Below are positions 26,988 to 37,262 of a stretch of DNA of 64,000 nucleotides, piece after piece. Source of the stretch: an uncultured Pseudomonas sp. (GTDB lineage Bacteria > Pseudomonadota > Gammaproteobacteria > Pseudomonadales > Pseudomonadaceae); the NCBI RefSeq assembly GCF_946886105.1, contig NZ_CAMPHV010000004.1:115094-179093 (forward strand), written 5' to 3'. A model generated the notes under the pieces. That model was not told the origin of the DNA, searched no databases, and saw only the letters and a program-made list of their open reading frames with translations. How positions within the stretch are numbered: position 1 is the first letter of the stretch; the number at the start of each line of letters is the position of its first letter. The translations under genes and the position numbers were made by a program.

Positions 26988-29483
26988 ATGCCCGCCAATC
27001 CCCTCGACGCCGACGAAAAAAGCCTGTCACGCTTGTTGCTGGAACTGCTCTGGCAACTCGCTGTGCTGATAGTGCCGATCGTTCTGCTGGCCATGGCGCC
27101 GCCGCCGCTGAGCGCTGGCGTGGCTGCGTTGTTGGTGGCCCTGATGAGCTGTGCGGCCAAGCTGGGTTACAGCGGCGCGGCCAATGGGCTGAGCCGCTTG
27201 CTCACCGCCGCGCTGATTGGTCTGGGTGTCGGTCTGGGCCGCGAGCTGCCGGAATATTGGAATTTGGCGGCGGCAATCCTGACCATCCTGTTCGGCCTGG
27301 CCAGTATCGCCACCCTCGAGCGCCGCCTGGGCTTGGCGGCGGCCAAACCGGAAGCTGTGGAGGCTGGCGAGCCTTCGGGCATCAGCGCCTGGGGCGCTGG
27401 TGCGATCGCATTTACCCCTGAGGGCGAGCCGATCCATACCTTCAATTGGGGCGAGATCGCCATGGGCGGGCCGGCCTACTGCGATTACCTGTTGCCCGAC
27501 GGCGTGGTGCTGGAAGGGTTTGGCAGCTCGGTGCTGTTCTCCAGCGATGGCCGCTATTTCGCCGCGCCCGTGCCTTCGCGCGACACCTGGGGTTTGGTGA
27601 TTTTCGATCGGCAACTGCGCCGCCTGCATCATTGCCTGCAATGCACCGAGTTCTGGGAGTTGGACGAGTTCAGTGCGACGGAAATCCGCGGCCGGCATAG
27701 CCCCCTGGTGTCCAACCAGGGCTACAAAATCGCCCTGGCCGACTTGCTGCGCCAGGCCCGGAGCGAGGACTTCGTCGCCATCGGCGACCTCTGGCTGGCC
27801 CCGGCCTGGGTGCAGCAAGTGCAGGCAACAGGGCTGGCGTTCGTCGCGCCCCAGGGCGGCCACGTGCTGACCGGCGAGTTGAACCTGCCGGACAACCTGC
27901 GCAGCCTGGACAACCCGCTGACACCGCTGCGTTACCCCAGCTATCGTCTGCTGATCGACGGGCAGCCCAGCGGGCTGTTGCTGCATGACGGCGAAAGCGT
28001 GGTATGGCGCGACGACGGCCAGGCCCTGGTGTGCCGCGCGCGACCGCAAGCGCAGGTGGAAAACCGCTACAGCAACGATTGCTGGTTATGGCAGCCGGAG
28101 CAGGGCTGGCGGACCTTGCCGGAACCCTGGCAGGCGCGGGCGGACGAACCGTCGTTGAACTGGGGCGCGCCTTGTCGGCTGGATGCGCGACAGCTCTGGC
28201 GCGAGGCTTATTTCGATTTCGCCGATACCGACCGCCTGGGCTACGGCTACAGCCTGCAAAGCATCCACAGCGACACGGAAATTCTGCTCGGCCATGACCC
28301 TCTCGGCCGGGCAGTGCCGGGTGAATATCGGTTGACCCGGTTACAACTGGCCACAGCGCTCGACGGCCAAGGCGCCAGCGAGCTGTATCTGCAATGCATG
28401 CAGGATCAATCGACGCCCTGTCTGAGCTGGCTGCGTGATAGCCGGGACGGCACGCGCGGTGCCTATGCCTGCCGCATCGGTGAGTGGCAATTGGACGGCG
28501 AATGGTGCCTGGATCACCGCGTCTCCGATTGCGGCCGCTACCTGGCGCTGCTGGCATTCGCCGAGGCGCCGGCAGCACCGCATCAGCTGGTGATCGCCGA
28601 TGTGCAGAGGCGCTCCCTGCTGCGGCTCGAGCAACCGTTGCTGGCCGCGCGCTTCTACGATCTGCGCGGTAAGGTGCTGAGCTTGGCGCATATCGGCGGG
28701 CGCCTGAATGAGGATCAAGTCAGCACGCCATTACGCCGCTTCGACCGTCAGGCCCCGAGCGCGGAAACCGCCGCCGCTTTCCTCGCGCCGACCGTAGGCT
28801 CGCGTCTGTATTACCAGGTCGCGCAGGTTCGAATCGAAGAGGACGGCCTGAGTCTATTGCCGAGCTGGCGTTTGGCCGAACAAGCGCCGGCCGCCAATGC
28901 CGAGGGCGATTTTATTCTGCCTGCTCCGAACGGTTGTGATGCCGCCTGGCTGTTCGGCGCCGAGAGCAGCTACCGGGACAACTACCTGCGCGAACGTCAC
29001 CCGCGCCAGGGCGGCTGCCTGCTGACCGCCTCGGGCTGCGCCGTGGCCGATGTGGCGCCGGCAATGATCTGGTCCGAGGATGGTCGCTATCTGGCGCTGA
29101 CTCGCCATCTGGATCGTTTCGATCCGCGTGCTGGTGACACTCAGGAGGACATCTGGCTGCTATTGCTGCTGGACTTGAGCGAGAAAAGCCTGCGCACTAG
29201 CCACGGCTCCATAGGCCTGATGCCGTACTTCGAAAGGTTCGACGGCCAAGGGTTGCGAGTGCGGACCTTCGCTTACGACTATCAGGTTGAAGGCGATGCC
29301 GGCGAGGCGCGTCTGGTCGCCCTGGATGAGTTGCTTGCCTTGCCAGCGGAGCGCCTGATCGCAAATGCCGGATTATGGTTGACGGCGGAGGAACAACAGC
29401 GAGCAGGCCAATGGCAGCGCCTGGATACTCAGCATCTGCAGGCGTGGAATAAACGCCGTGACAACACAACGTTGTCCATTTAA
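26988..29483 (+). CDS. Large membrane-anchored protein with propeller-like repeats, function unknown
   Basis: It is 831 residues. The N-terminal 105 or so residues contain about four hydrophobic segments. The remaining 700 residues are soluble and hold at least three copies of a blade-like motif, S-x-DGRY-(F/L)-A followed by a Trp/Leu-rich strand: SSDGRYFAAPVPS, SDCGRYLALLAF and SEDGRYLALTRH. This resembles WD40/PD40 beta-propellers. I do not recognise the family. ATG 26988 is chosen because GGAGCG lies at 26978-26983. GC content matches its neighbours. Confidence 0.72.
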   Translation: MPANPLDADEKSLSRLLLELLWQLAVLIVPIVLLAMAPPPLSAGVAALLVALMSCAAKLGYSGAANGLSRLLTAALIGLGVGLGRELPEYWNLAAAILTILFGLASIATLERRLGLAAAKPEAVEAGEPSGISAWGAGAIAFTPEGEPIHTFNWGEIAMGGPAYCDYLLPDGVVLEGFGSSVLFSSDGRYFAAPVPSRDTWGLVIFDRQLRRLHHCLQCTEFWELDEFSATEIRGRHSPLVSNQGYKIALADLLRQARSEDFVAIGDLWLAPAWVQQVQATGLAFVAPQGGHVLTGELNLPDNLRSLDNPLTPLRYPSYRLLIDGQPSGLLLHDGESVVWRDDGQALVCRARPQAQVENRYSNDCWLWQPEQGWRTLPEPWQARADEPSLNWGAPCRLDARQLWREAYFDFADTDRLGYGYSLQSIHSDTEILLGHDPLGRAVPGEYRLTRLQLATALDGQGASELYLQCMQDQSTPCLSWLRDSRDGTRGAYACRIGEWQLDGEWCLDHRVSDCGRYLALLAFAEAPAAPHQLVIADVQRRSLLRLEQPLLAARFYDLRGKVLSLAHIGGRLNEDQVSTPLRRFDRQAPSAETAAAFLAPTVGSRLYYQVAQVRIEEDGLSLLPSWRLAEQAPAANAEGDFILPAPNGCDAAWLFGAESSYRDNYLRERHPRQGGCLLTASGCAVADVAPAMIWSEDGRYLALTRHLDRFDPRAGDTQEDIWLLLLLDLSEKSLRTSHGSIGLMPYFERFDGQGLRVRTFAYDYQVEGDAGEARLVALDELLALPAERLIANAGLWLTAEEQQRAGQWQRLDTQHLQAWNKRRDNTTLSI

Positions 29484-29500
29484 GCCAAGAGGGGGCGTTT

Positions 29501-29521
29501 GTAGCCCGGATGCAATCCGGG
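29501..29521. repeat. Single REP unit after the 831-residue gene
   Basis: GTAGCCCGGATGCAATCCGG followed by GG starts at 29501. The usual inverted partner is not seen, only a GGCCGGATGACG remnant near 29534. Single units are typical remnants of REP pairs. Confidence 0.65.
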
Positions 29522-29645
29522 GAGAAGATTTATGGCCGGATGACGAGACTGCAAACCTGAAACAAACGCAGCGCAGAGCAGGCTTGCTAGATCGCGGGTG
29601 AGGGTGGAGCATACAAGTTTTCCCCCAAGCGTATTTGTGTTCTTG

Positions 29646-30149
29646 ATGATCAGCTTTCGTTCTGTGCTCGTGCTTGTGTCACTGCTTGTCCTCGGCGCTT
29701 GCGACAACGACCCGGCGCCGCCTATCGAGCCGGTCGAGCCCCCCAAACCGCAGGTTTCGGCCCCGGTCGTTCCGGTTACCCCGGCGCCGCCGGTTGCGCC
29801 TGCTGCGGAGCCGCCAGCCAAGCAGGCGAGCGCGCCGGCCAAACCCAGGCCGCTGCCCAAACCTGTGGCTAGCACGCCTCCGGCCCAGGACAAGCCTGCA
29901 GCTGTCGTGGCTAAGTCGCCGGTCGTGGCGCTGGATTTGAGTCTGCCGGAAGAGTTGCTGCAACCGACGGAGTCGATCGAGTCCTTCAGCGAACTGCCTT
30001 CGACGTTATTGCCGCCGTTATTCGATGAGCGCGGCAGCCCCGACAGCCCCTTCCAATTGCACGGCAAGCTGATCACCAGCGAGCGCGGCGATCAGGATTA
30101 CTGGGAATCGCTGGATGGCGCCGAGCTGCAGTTCGAGTTCAAGCGCTAG
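29646..30149 (+). CDS. Proline-rich lipoprotein
   Basis: It is 167 residues. The signal SVLVLVSLLVLGAC gives a lipobox cysteine near 18. A Pro/Ala/Lys-rich low-complexity linker (about 22-95) follows, then a small C-terminal part (LDLSLPEELLQPTES...WESLDGAELQFEFKR). Such linkers usually span the periplasm or cell wall. The function is unknown; the motif composition can mislead searches toward IF-2. A GTG at 29598 is in frame, but ATG 29646 gives the clean signal peptide. Confidence 0.7.
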   Translation: MISFRSVLVLVSLLVLGACDNDPAPPIEPVEPPKPQVSAPVVPVTPAPPVAPAAEPPAKQASAPAKPRPLPKPVASTPPAQDKPAAVVAKSPVVALDLSLPEELLQPTESIESFSELPSTLLPPLFDERGSPDSPFQLHGKLITSERGDQDYWESLDGAELQFEFKR

Positions 30150-30167
30150 CTTCGCGCTTGAACTCGA
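30133..30167. repeat. Perfect hairpin spanning the lipoprotein stop codon
   Basis: TCGAGTTCAAGCGC (30133-30146) pairs perfectly with 30154-30167. The 7-base loop TAGCTTC holds the stop codon TAG (30147-30149). There is no T-run. It lies between convergent genes (atuG ends at 30204) and could stabilise 3' ends. Confidence 0.8.
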
Positions 30168-30203
30168 CGGCCTGGCCCGGGCGTTCCGACTTGCTGCTGG
30201 TTG

Positions 30204-31031
30204 CTAATCGATAAACAGGTCGGCGATCAGCGCGCCGCCCTCCGGATCGAAGCGGTAGTGCTCGAAGTCGCTGACGCCCTGTTCGCGCAGAATCTCCTCA
30301 TCGATCAACAGGCGACCCGTGATGCTGCGATTCTGGCTGGCCAGGATGGCGTGGGCGGCATCGGCCATGATCGCCGGGGTGCGCGCGCGTTTGAAGGCGT
30401 CGCGGCCACCCAGCTCGAACTCGATGGCGGCGGTGGCGATCATGGTCTTGGGCCATAGCGCGTTGACGCTGATGCCGTATTTCTTGAATTCCTCGCTCAT
30501 GCCCAGGGTCAGCATGCTCATACCATATTTGGTCACGGTGTAAGGGCCGTGTTGGGCGAACCACTTAGTGTCCATGTTCAGCGGTGGCGACAAACTGAGG
30601 ATATGCCCGCCGGCGGCGCTGGCTTTCAAATAGGGCAGCGCCGCCTGACTGCAGACCATCACCGCGCGAGTGTTGATCTGGAACATCAGGTCGAAGCGCT
30701 TGGGATCGAGTTTCTCCACGCCCACCAGCTTGATCGCCCCGGCGTTATTGACCAGCCCATCGATGCCACCGAAGTGTTCGGCCGCCTGGGCCATGGCGGC
30801 TTTTACCGCGACCTCGTCGCGCACATCCAGTTGCAGGGCCAGGGCCTTGCCGCCGGCCTGCTCGACCTCGGCCGCCACCGAATGGATGGTGCCCGGCAGC
30901 TTGGCGTGGGGCTCGGCGCTTTTTGCCGCGATAACGATATTGGCGCCATTGCGCGCCGCGCGCAGGGCGATTTCGCGGCCGATGCCACGGCTGGCGCCGG
31001 TGATAAACAGGGTTTTGCCTTGCAATGACAT
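30204..31031 (-). CDS. atuG: AtuG, short-chain dehydrogenase of acyclic terpene utilisation
   Basis: NAD(P)-dependent oxidoreductase of the SDR family, encoded in the P. aeruginosa atu cluster; its exact step is uncertain. It is 275 residues with TGASRGIG (11-18), NNAG (95-98), Tyr164-x3-Lys168 and a long C-terminal extension typical of the HSDL2-like group. It is the last gene of the atu run here; atuH, which follows in P. aeruginosa, is not present. MSLQGKTLFITG follows GGAAACC on its strand. Confidence 0.88.
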   Translation of the reverse strand: MSLQGKTLFITGASRGIGREIALRAARNGANIVIAAKSAEPHAKLPGTIHSVAAEVEQAGGKALALQLDVRDEVAVKAAMAQAAEHFGGIDGLVNNAGAIKLVGVEKLDPKRFDLMFQINTRAVMVCSQAALPYLKASAAGGHILSLSPPLNMDTKWFAQHGPYTVTKYGMSMLTLGMSEEFKKYGISVNALWPKTMIATAAIEFELGGRDAFKRARTPAIMADAAHAILASQNRSITGRLLIDEEILREQGVSDFEHYRFDPEGGALIADLFID

Positions 31032-31079
31032 GACGGGTTTCCTTGTGCATTACGTAAGGGGTGCGGGGCCGCCTAGGCT

Positions 31080-31309
31080 GTGCGCACCATGGGGTGAATT
31101 TGGTGCGCACGGCGCACCCTACGAAACTGTGTTGCTGAGCGCTGCTGTCAGATGTGTAGCCTGGGTTGAGCACAGCGATACCCAGGGCAGCCTTTCCCGG
31201 GTGTCGCTTCGCTCGACCCGGGCTACGGGTTAGCTGGCGTCAGATCCCAGGGTGCGCTCGACGCGCACCTATGACTCTGCCTATCTAAGGTGCGCACAGC
31301 GCACCCTTC
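31080..31309. repeat. Three inverted-repeat units between atuG and atuF
   Basis: Unit 1 (31080-31123): GTGCGCACC and GGTGCGCACGGCGCACCC. Unit 2 (31155-31229): a GTAGCCTGGGTTGAGC...GACCCGGGCTAC element. Unit 3 (31249-31309): GGTGCGC and inverted GCGCACC copies. They fill most of the 284-base gap and no gene is seen there. Confidence 0.75.
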
Positions 31310-31315
31310 TACGGG

Positions 31316-33304
<1,989 letters not shown>

Positions 33305-33322
33305 TCGATGCTCCTGCTTTGC

Positions 33323-33442
33323 GTAGCCCGGATGCAATCCGGGCTACGGTCGGTAATATTCAGTCGTAGGGTGGATCACGCTTCACCGATCCACCGTTTG
33401 GTGTCCTGAATTGGTGGATGTAGAAGCGACATCCACCCTACG
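33323..33442. repeat. REP unit and GTAGGGTGGAT repeat between atuF and atuE
   Basis: 33323-33347 is a perfect palindrome: GTAGCCCGGAT, GCA, ATCCGGGCTAC. 33365-33442 has 12-bp perfect arms CGTAGGGTGGAT and ATCCACCCTACG around an inner GATCCACC/GGTGGAT pair. They are two different repeat families in one 171-base gap. Confidence 0.85.
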
Positions 33443-33475
33443 AGTTCTGTCGGCAGTGCCAGTCCATCCGATCCA

Positions 33476-34273
33476 TCATTGGGCCCACTTAGGCGCGCGT
33501 TTCTGTACAAAGGCCATGGTCCCCTCGATGCCTTCGGCTCCGGTTACCGCGGCAGCGAACTGCTCGGCGGCGCTGTCCAATAGAGGACCGAGCGCCTGGT
33601 TTGCCGTGGCCAGCAGCAGAGCCTTGGTTTGAGCATTGGCCTGGGGCGCGCACTGGCGAACCTGGCTCAGCACTTGGTGCAGGCGCGCTTCGATGGCCGC
33701 GTCGTCCGGTTCGCTGAAATGCACCAGGCCCAGGCGCTCGGCCTCGCTGCCGTTGAAGCGCGCGGCGGTAAGGGCCAGGCGCCGGGCCTGGGTCAGGCCG
33801 ATGCGTCCGACCACAAAGGGCGCGATCTGCGCCGGCAAAATCCCTAAGGTGGTTTCCGGCAGACCGAACTTGGCGTCCTGATGGCAAATGGCGATATCCG
33901 CGACGCAGGCCAGGCCGAAGCCGCCGCCGAGCACCGCGCCTTGCAATACGGCGATCAGCACCTGGGGTGCGTGCTGCGCTTGTTCCAGCAGGCTGCCGAA
34001 GGCGCGGTTGAGCGCGCGGTAGGCATCGCTGCCGCTGGCTCTGGCATTGGCCATGTCCTTGATATCGCCGCCGGCGCAGAAGTGCCCGCCTGCACCGCAC
34101 AACACGATGGCGCGCACGTCCAGGTCGTCATGCACCGCGGCCAGCACCGCGCGCAGTTCGCCGACCATCGCCAGGCTCATCGCATTGCGGCTATCCGGGC
34201 GGTTTAGGGTTATATGCAACACGCCGGCGTCGAGGCTCAGCAGCAGGGTTTCGCAGTTCGGTAGGTCGGCCAT
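33476..34273 (-). CDS. atuE: AtuE, isohexenylglutaconyl-CoA hydratase
   Basis: Hydrates isohexenylglutaconyl-CoA after the carboxylation step. It is a crotonase-fold protein of 265 residues from ATG 34273 (MADLPNCETLLLSL). The oxyanion-hole segments HFCAGGDIKDM and GAVLGGGFGLACVADI are visible, with the acidic residue in FGLPETTLGILP. AAGGAA on its strand supports this start rather than the longer open frame. Confidence 0.9.
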   Translation of the reverse strand: MADLPNCETLLLSLDAGVLHITLNRPDSRNAMSLAMVGELRAVLAAVHDDLDVRAIVLCGAGGHFCAGGDIKDMANARASGSDAYRALNRAFGSLLEQAQHAPQVLIAVLQGAVLGGGFGLACVADIAICHQDAKFGLPETTLGILPAQIAPFVVGRIGLTQARRLALTAARFNGSEAERLGLVHFSEPDDAAIEARLHQVLSQVRQCAPQANAQTKALLLATANQALGPLLDSAAEQFAAAVTGAEGIEGTMAFVQKRAPKWAQ

Positions 34274-34308
34274 GGCAGGTTCCTTGATGTATCGGCAAAG
34301 AGGGCGGC

Positions 34309-34396
34309 CGTAGGGTGATGGCCACCCCGTGGATCGCGCTTTATCGACCCACCGAGCGGTGTCGCGGTGGACGTAAAGAGCGACGTCCACCCTACG
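34309..34396. repeat. GTAGGGTG...CACCCTAC repeat between atuE and atuD
   Basis: Arms CGTAGGGTG (34309-34317) and CACCCTACG (34388-34396) enclose a partly self-complementary core with GTGGATCGCG and CGGTGGACG. It is the same family as the larger unit between atuF and atuE. Confidence 0.75.
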
Positions 34397-34407
34397 TGTG
34401 GCTGGGT

Positions 34408-35568
34408 TTAGCCCTTCTTCTTACCCGGCAAAATGCCCATCAGCTTGCAGATAATGCCCAGCATGATTTCGTCGGCGCCGCCGCCGATCGATACCAGGCG
34501 CACATCGCGATAGGCGCGCGATACCGGGTTGTCCCACATGTAGCCCATGCCGCCCCAGTACTGCAGGCAGCTGTCGGTGACTTCGCGGCCCAGGCGCCCG
34601 GCCTTGAGCTTGGCCATCGACGCCAGGTTGGTCACGTCGCGGCCACGCACGTACTGCTCGGTGGCCTGGTAGACCAGGGCGCGCAGGCACTCGACTTCGG
34701 TCTGCAATTCGGCCATGCGGAAGTGGATCACCTGGTTGTCGATCAGCGCGTTGCCGAAGGTCTTGCGCTCCTTGCAATAGGCGATGGTGGCGTCGATGCA
34801 ATGCTCCAGGCCCTTGATCATATTGGCCGCGCCGAACAGGCGTTCTTCCTGGAACTGCAGCATCTGCATCATGAAACCCGCGCCTTCATGGCCGATGCGG
34901 TAGCGTTGCGGCACGCGCACGTCGTCGAGGAACACCTGGGCGGTTTCCGAGCTGCGCATGCCGAGCTTGTCCAGGTGCGGGCTGACGCTGATGCCGGGGG
35001 TGTTCATCGGCACCATGATCAGCGACTTGTTGACGTGCGCCTTGTCGTCCGAGGTGTTGGCCAGCAGGCACATGAAGTCGGCGCTGGGCGAGTTGGTGAT
35101 CCACATCTTGCTGCCGTTGATCACATAGTCGTCGCCGTCTTTGCGCGCTGTGGTTTTCAGCCCGGCCACATCGGAGCCGGCGCCGACTTCGGAGACGCCG
35201 ATACAGCCGACCATTTCGCCGCTGATCGCGGGCTTGAGGAATTCCTCGCGCAGCTCATCGGAGCCGAAGCGCGCCAGGGCCGGGGTGCACATATCGGTCT
35301 GCACGCCGATCGACATGGGAATGCCGCCGCAATGGATGGTGCCGAACTCTTCGGCGGCGACTATCGAGTAGCTGTAGTCCAGGCCCATGCCGCCGAATTT
35401 TTCCGGTTTGGAGATGCCCAGCAGACCGAGCTCGCCGGCCTTCTTGAAAATCTCGTGGATCGGGAAGCGGCCGTCCTTTTCCCATTGCTCGACGTGCGGG
35501 TTGATTTCCTTGTCGACGAAGTTACGGACGGTGCGGCGCAGCTCTTCGTGTTCCTGGGTAAAGATCAT
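34408..35568 (-). CDS. atuD: AtuD, citronellyl-CoA dehydrogenase
   Basis: FAD-dependent acyl-CoA dehydrogenase oxidising citronellyl-CoA to geranyl-CoA; its electrons go to ETF and ETF-QO, both encoded in this window. It is 386 residues with GCIGVSEVGAGSDVAG, the WITNSP flavin region and the C-terminal SCLQYWGGMGYMWDNPVSR motif. The ribosome site GGAG is separated from ATG by ACAACAACA, a possible Hfq/Crc site. Confidence 0.9.
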   Translation of the reverse strand: MIFTQEHEELRRTVRNFVDKEINPHVEQWEKDGRFPIHEIFKKAGELGLLGISKPEKFGGMGLDYSYSIVAAEEFGTIHCGGIPMSIGVQTDMCTPALARFGSDELREEFLKPAISGEMVGCIGVSEVGAGSDVAGLKTTARKDGDDYVINGSKMWITNSPSADFMCLLANTSDDKAHVNKSLIMVPMNTPGISVSPHLDKLGMRSSETAQVFLDDVRVPQRYRIGHEGAGFMMQMLQFQEERLFGAANMIKGLEHCIDATIAYCKERKTFGNALIDNQVIHFRMAELQTEVECLRALVYQATEQYVRGRDVTNLASMAKLKAGRLGREVTDSCLQYWGGMGYMWDNPVSRAYRDVRLVSIGGGADEIMLGIICKLMGILPGKKKG

Positions 35569-35578
35569 TGTTGTTGTT
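35568..35578 (-). promoter_or_regulatory. CA-motif (possible Hfq/Crc site) at the atuD start
   Basis: On the coding strand AACAACAACAA runs from 35578 to 35568, between GGAG and the start codon. It matches the AANAANAA catabolite-activity motif through which Hfq and Crc block translation in Pseudomonas. Confidence 0.55.
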
Positions 35579-35583
35579 CTCCA

Positions 35584-35639
35584 GTAGGGTGCGCCGTGCG
35601 CACCAGCTCAGGTGTTTTGGTGCGCACGGCGCACCCTAC
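35584..35639. repeat. Perfect 21-bp inverted repeat between atuD and atuC
   Basis: The left arm 35584-35604 starts GTAGGGTGCGCCGTGCG. The right arm 35619-35639 is its exact reverse complement, with a 14-base loop. It fills almost the whole 73-base gap and belongs to the GGTGCGCAC family also found between atuG and atuF. Confidence 0.92.
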
Positions 35640-35641
35640 GG

Positions 35642-37258
35642 TCAGAATCGCGCCACGCCGAAGCTATTGGACCTGAGCGGCCGTGCGGCCGCCTCGGCGC
35701 AGATATCCAGCAGATAGCCGAGCAGCTTGCGCGTGTCGCGTGGGTCGATCAGGCCGTCGTCCCACAGGCTGGCGGTGCCGTAGAGCGCGGTGGACTGGCT
35801 GTCGAGCTTCTGCGCGGTGACGCTTTCCAGCATGTCGAGCATCTTCGGGTCGGCCTCTTTGCCGTCCTTCAGGTGCTTGTCCTCGGTGACGATACGCAGC
35901 ACTTTGCCGGCCTGGGCGCCGCCCATCACCGCGGTTTTGCTGTTGGGCCAGGCGAAGATGAAGCGCGGGTCGAGGCCGCGGCCGCACATGGCGTAGTTGC
36001 CGGCACCGTAGGAGCCGCCGACCACGATGGTGAGTTTCGGCACAGTGGCGTTGGCCACCGCCTGGATCATCTTCGAGCCGTGCTTGATCACGCCCAGCTG
36101 TTCCGATTCTGTGCCGACCATAAAACCGGTGGTGTTGTGGAAGAACAGGATCGGCGTATTGCTTTGCTCGCACAGCTGGATAAATTGCGCCGCCTTGGCC
36201 GCGCCCTGCGGGGTGATAGGGCCGTTGTTGCCGATAAAGCCGCAGGGCTGGCCTTCGATCTGCAAGTGGCCGCAGACGGTCTGGTTATCGAACTCGTTCT
36301 TGAAGTCGAGAAACGCCGAGCCGTCGGCGATGCGGGCGATGATTTCACGCACGTCGTAGGGTTTCTTGGCATCGGCCGGCACCAGACCGAGTAATTCCTC
36401 TACTGGATACAGCGGCTCGCTGTAGACCTTGCTCGGGCGCGCCGGCAATTGGGCGTTCCACGGCAGCATGGCGAGAATTTCGCGGGCGAGGCGCACGCCG
36501 TCGGCATCGTTCTCCGCCAGGTATTCGGCGGTGCCGGCGACCTGGGCGTGCATCTCGGCGCCGCCCAACTGCTCATCGGTGGCGATTTCGCCGGTGGCGG
36601 CTTTCAGCAGTGGCGGGCCGGCGAGAAACATCTTGGCCTTGCCACGCACCACCACCACATAGTCCGACAGCCCCGGCTGATAAGCCCCGCCGGCGGTGCT
36701 GGAACCGTGCACCACGGTGATCTGCGGCAGCCCCATGGCCGACATGCGTGCCTGGTTGGCGAAGCCGCGCGCGCCTTCGACGAAAATTTCCGCGGCGTAA
36801 TTGAGGTTGGCACCGCCGCTTTCGGCCAGGGTGACCACCGGTAGCTTGTTCTCGACCGCGATCTGCTGCAAACGCAGGGTTTTCTTCAGACCGGTGGGGG
36901 AGATGGTGCCTCCCTTGATCGCGCTGTTGCTGGCGGTGACCAGGCAGCGCACCCCGGCGATATAGCCGATGCCGGAGATGATCCCGCCGCCGGCCTGGCT
37001 GCCGTCCTTGTCGTCGTGCAGCTTGTAGCCGGCCAGCGACGACAGTTCGAGAAAGGGCGCGCCGGGGTCGAGCAGCAGGTTCAGGCGTTCGCGTGGCAGT
37101 AGTTGGCCGCGCTTGTCGAACTTGGCCTTGGCCGCCTGGGCTTTGTTCAGGCAGTCTCGTTCGATCTCGCGAAAGCTCGCCACGGCAGCGAGCATGGCCT
37201 CGCGGTTCTGTGCGAAGTCTGCGCCATGCACGTCGATCTCGGATTGGATAACCGGCAT
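35642..37258 (-). CDS. atuC: AtuC, geranyl-CoA carboxylase beta subunit (carboxyltransferase)
   Basis: Transfers carboxyl from AtuF-biotin to geranyl-CoA. It is 538 residues of the crotonase-like carboxyltransferase fold in two halves: N half with TAGGAYQPGLSDY and the acyl-CoA groove, C half with VGGSYGAGNYAMCGR and FAWPNSKTAVMGGAQAGKVL. ATG 37258 (MPVIQSEIDVHG) is preceded by AGGAGTAAGG. It is four bases from atuB, the only atu junction without a repeat. Confidence 0.92.
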   Translation of the reverse strand: MPVIQSEIDVHGADFAQNREAMLAAVASFREIERDCLNKAQAAKAKFDKRGQLLPRERLNLLLDPGAPFLELSSLAGYKLHDDKDGSQAGGGIISGIGYIAGVRCLVTASNSAIKGGTISPTGLKKTLRLQQIAVENKLPVVTLAESGGANLNYAAEIFVEGARGFANQARMSAMGLPQITVVHGSSTAGGAYQPGLSDYVVVVRGKAKMFLAGPPLLKAATGEIATDEQLGGAEMHAQVAGTAEYLAENDADGVRLAREILAMLPWNAQLPARPSKVYSEPLYPVEELLGLVPADAKKPYDVREIIARIADGSAFLDFKNEFDNQTVCGHLQIEGQPCGFIGNNGPITPQGAAKAAQFIQLCEQSNTPILFFHNTTGFMVGTESEQLGVIKHGSKMIQAVANATVPKLTIVVGGSYGAGNYAMCGRGLDPRFIFAWPNSKTAVMGGAQAGKVLRIVTEDKHLKDGKEADPKMLDMLESVTAQKLDSQSTALYGTASLWDDGLIDPRDTRKLLGYLLDICAEAAARPLRSNSFGVARF

Positions 37259-37262
37259 AGCC

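Noticed and set aside
29646..30149. Translation initiation factor IF-2-like protein
   Set aside because: Only the Pro/Ala/Lys-rich linker recalls IF-2; there is no GTPase domain and there is a lipoprotein signal.
31080..31309. Possible CRISPR-like array in the atuG-atuF gap
   Set aside because: The repeats are inverted, unequal in length and not separated by uniform spacers; no cas genes are present.
34315..35676. 453-codon plus-strand frame opposite atuD
   Set aside because: AtuD is a clear acyl-CoA dehydrogenase; the frame also runs through two intergenic repeats.
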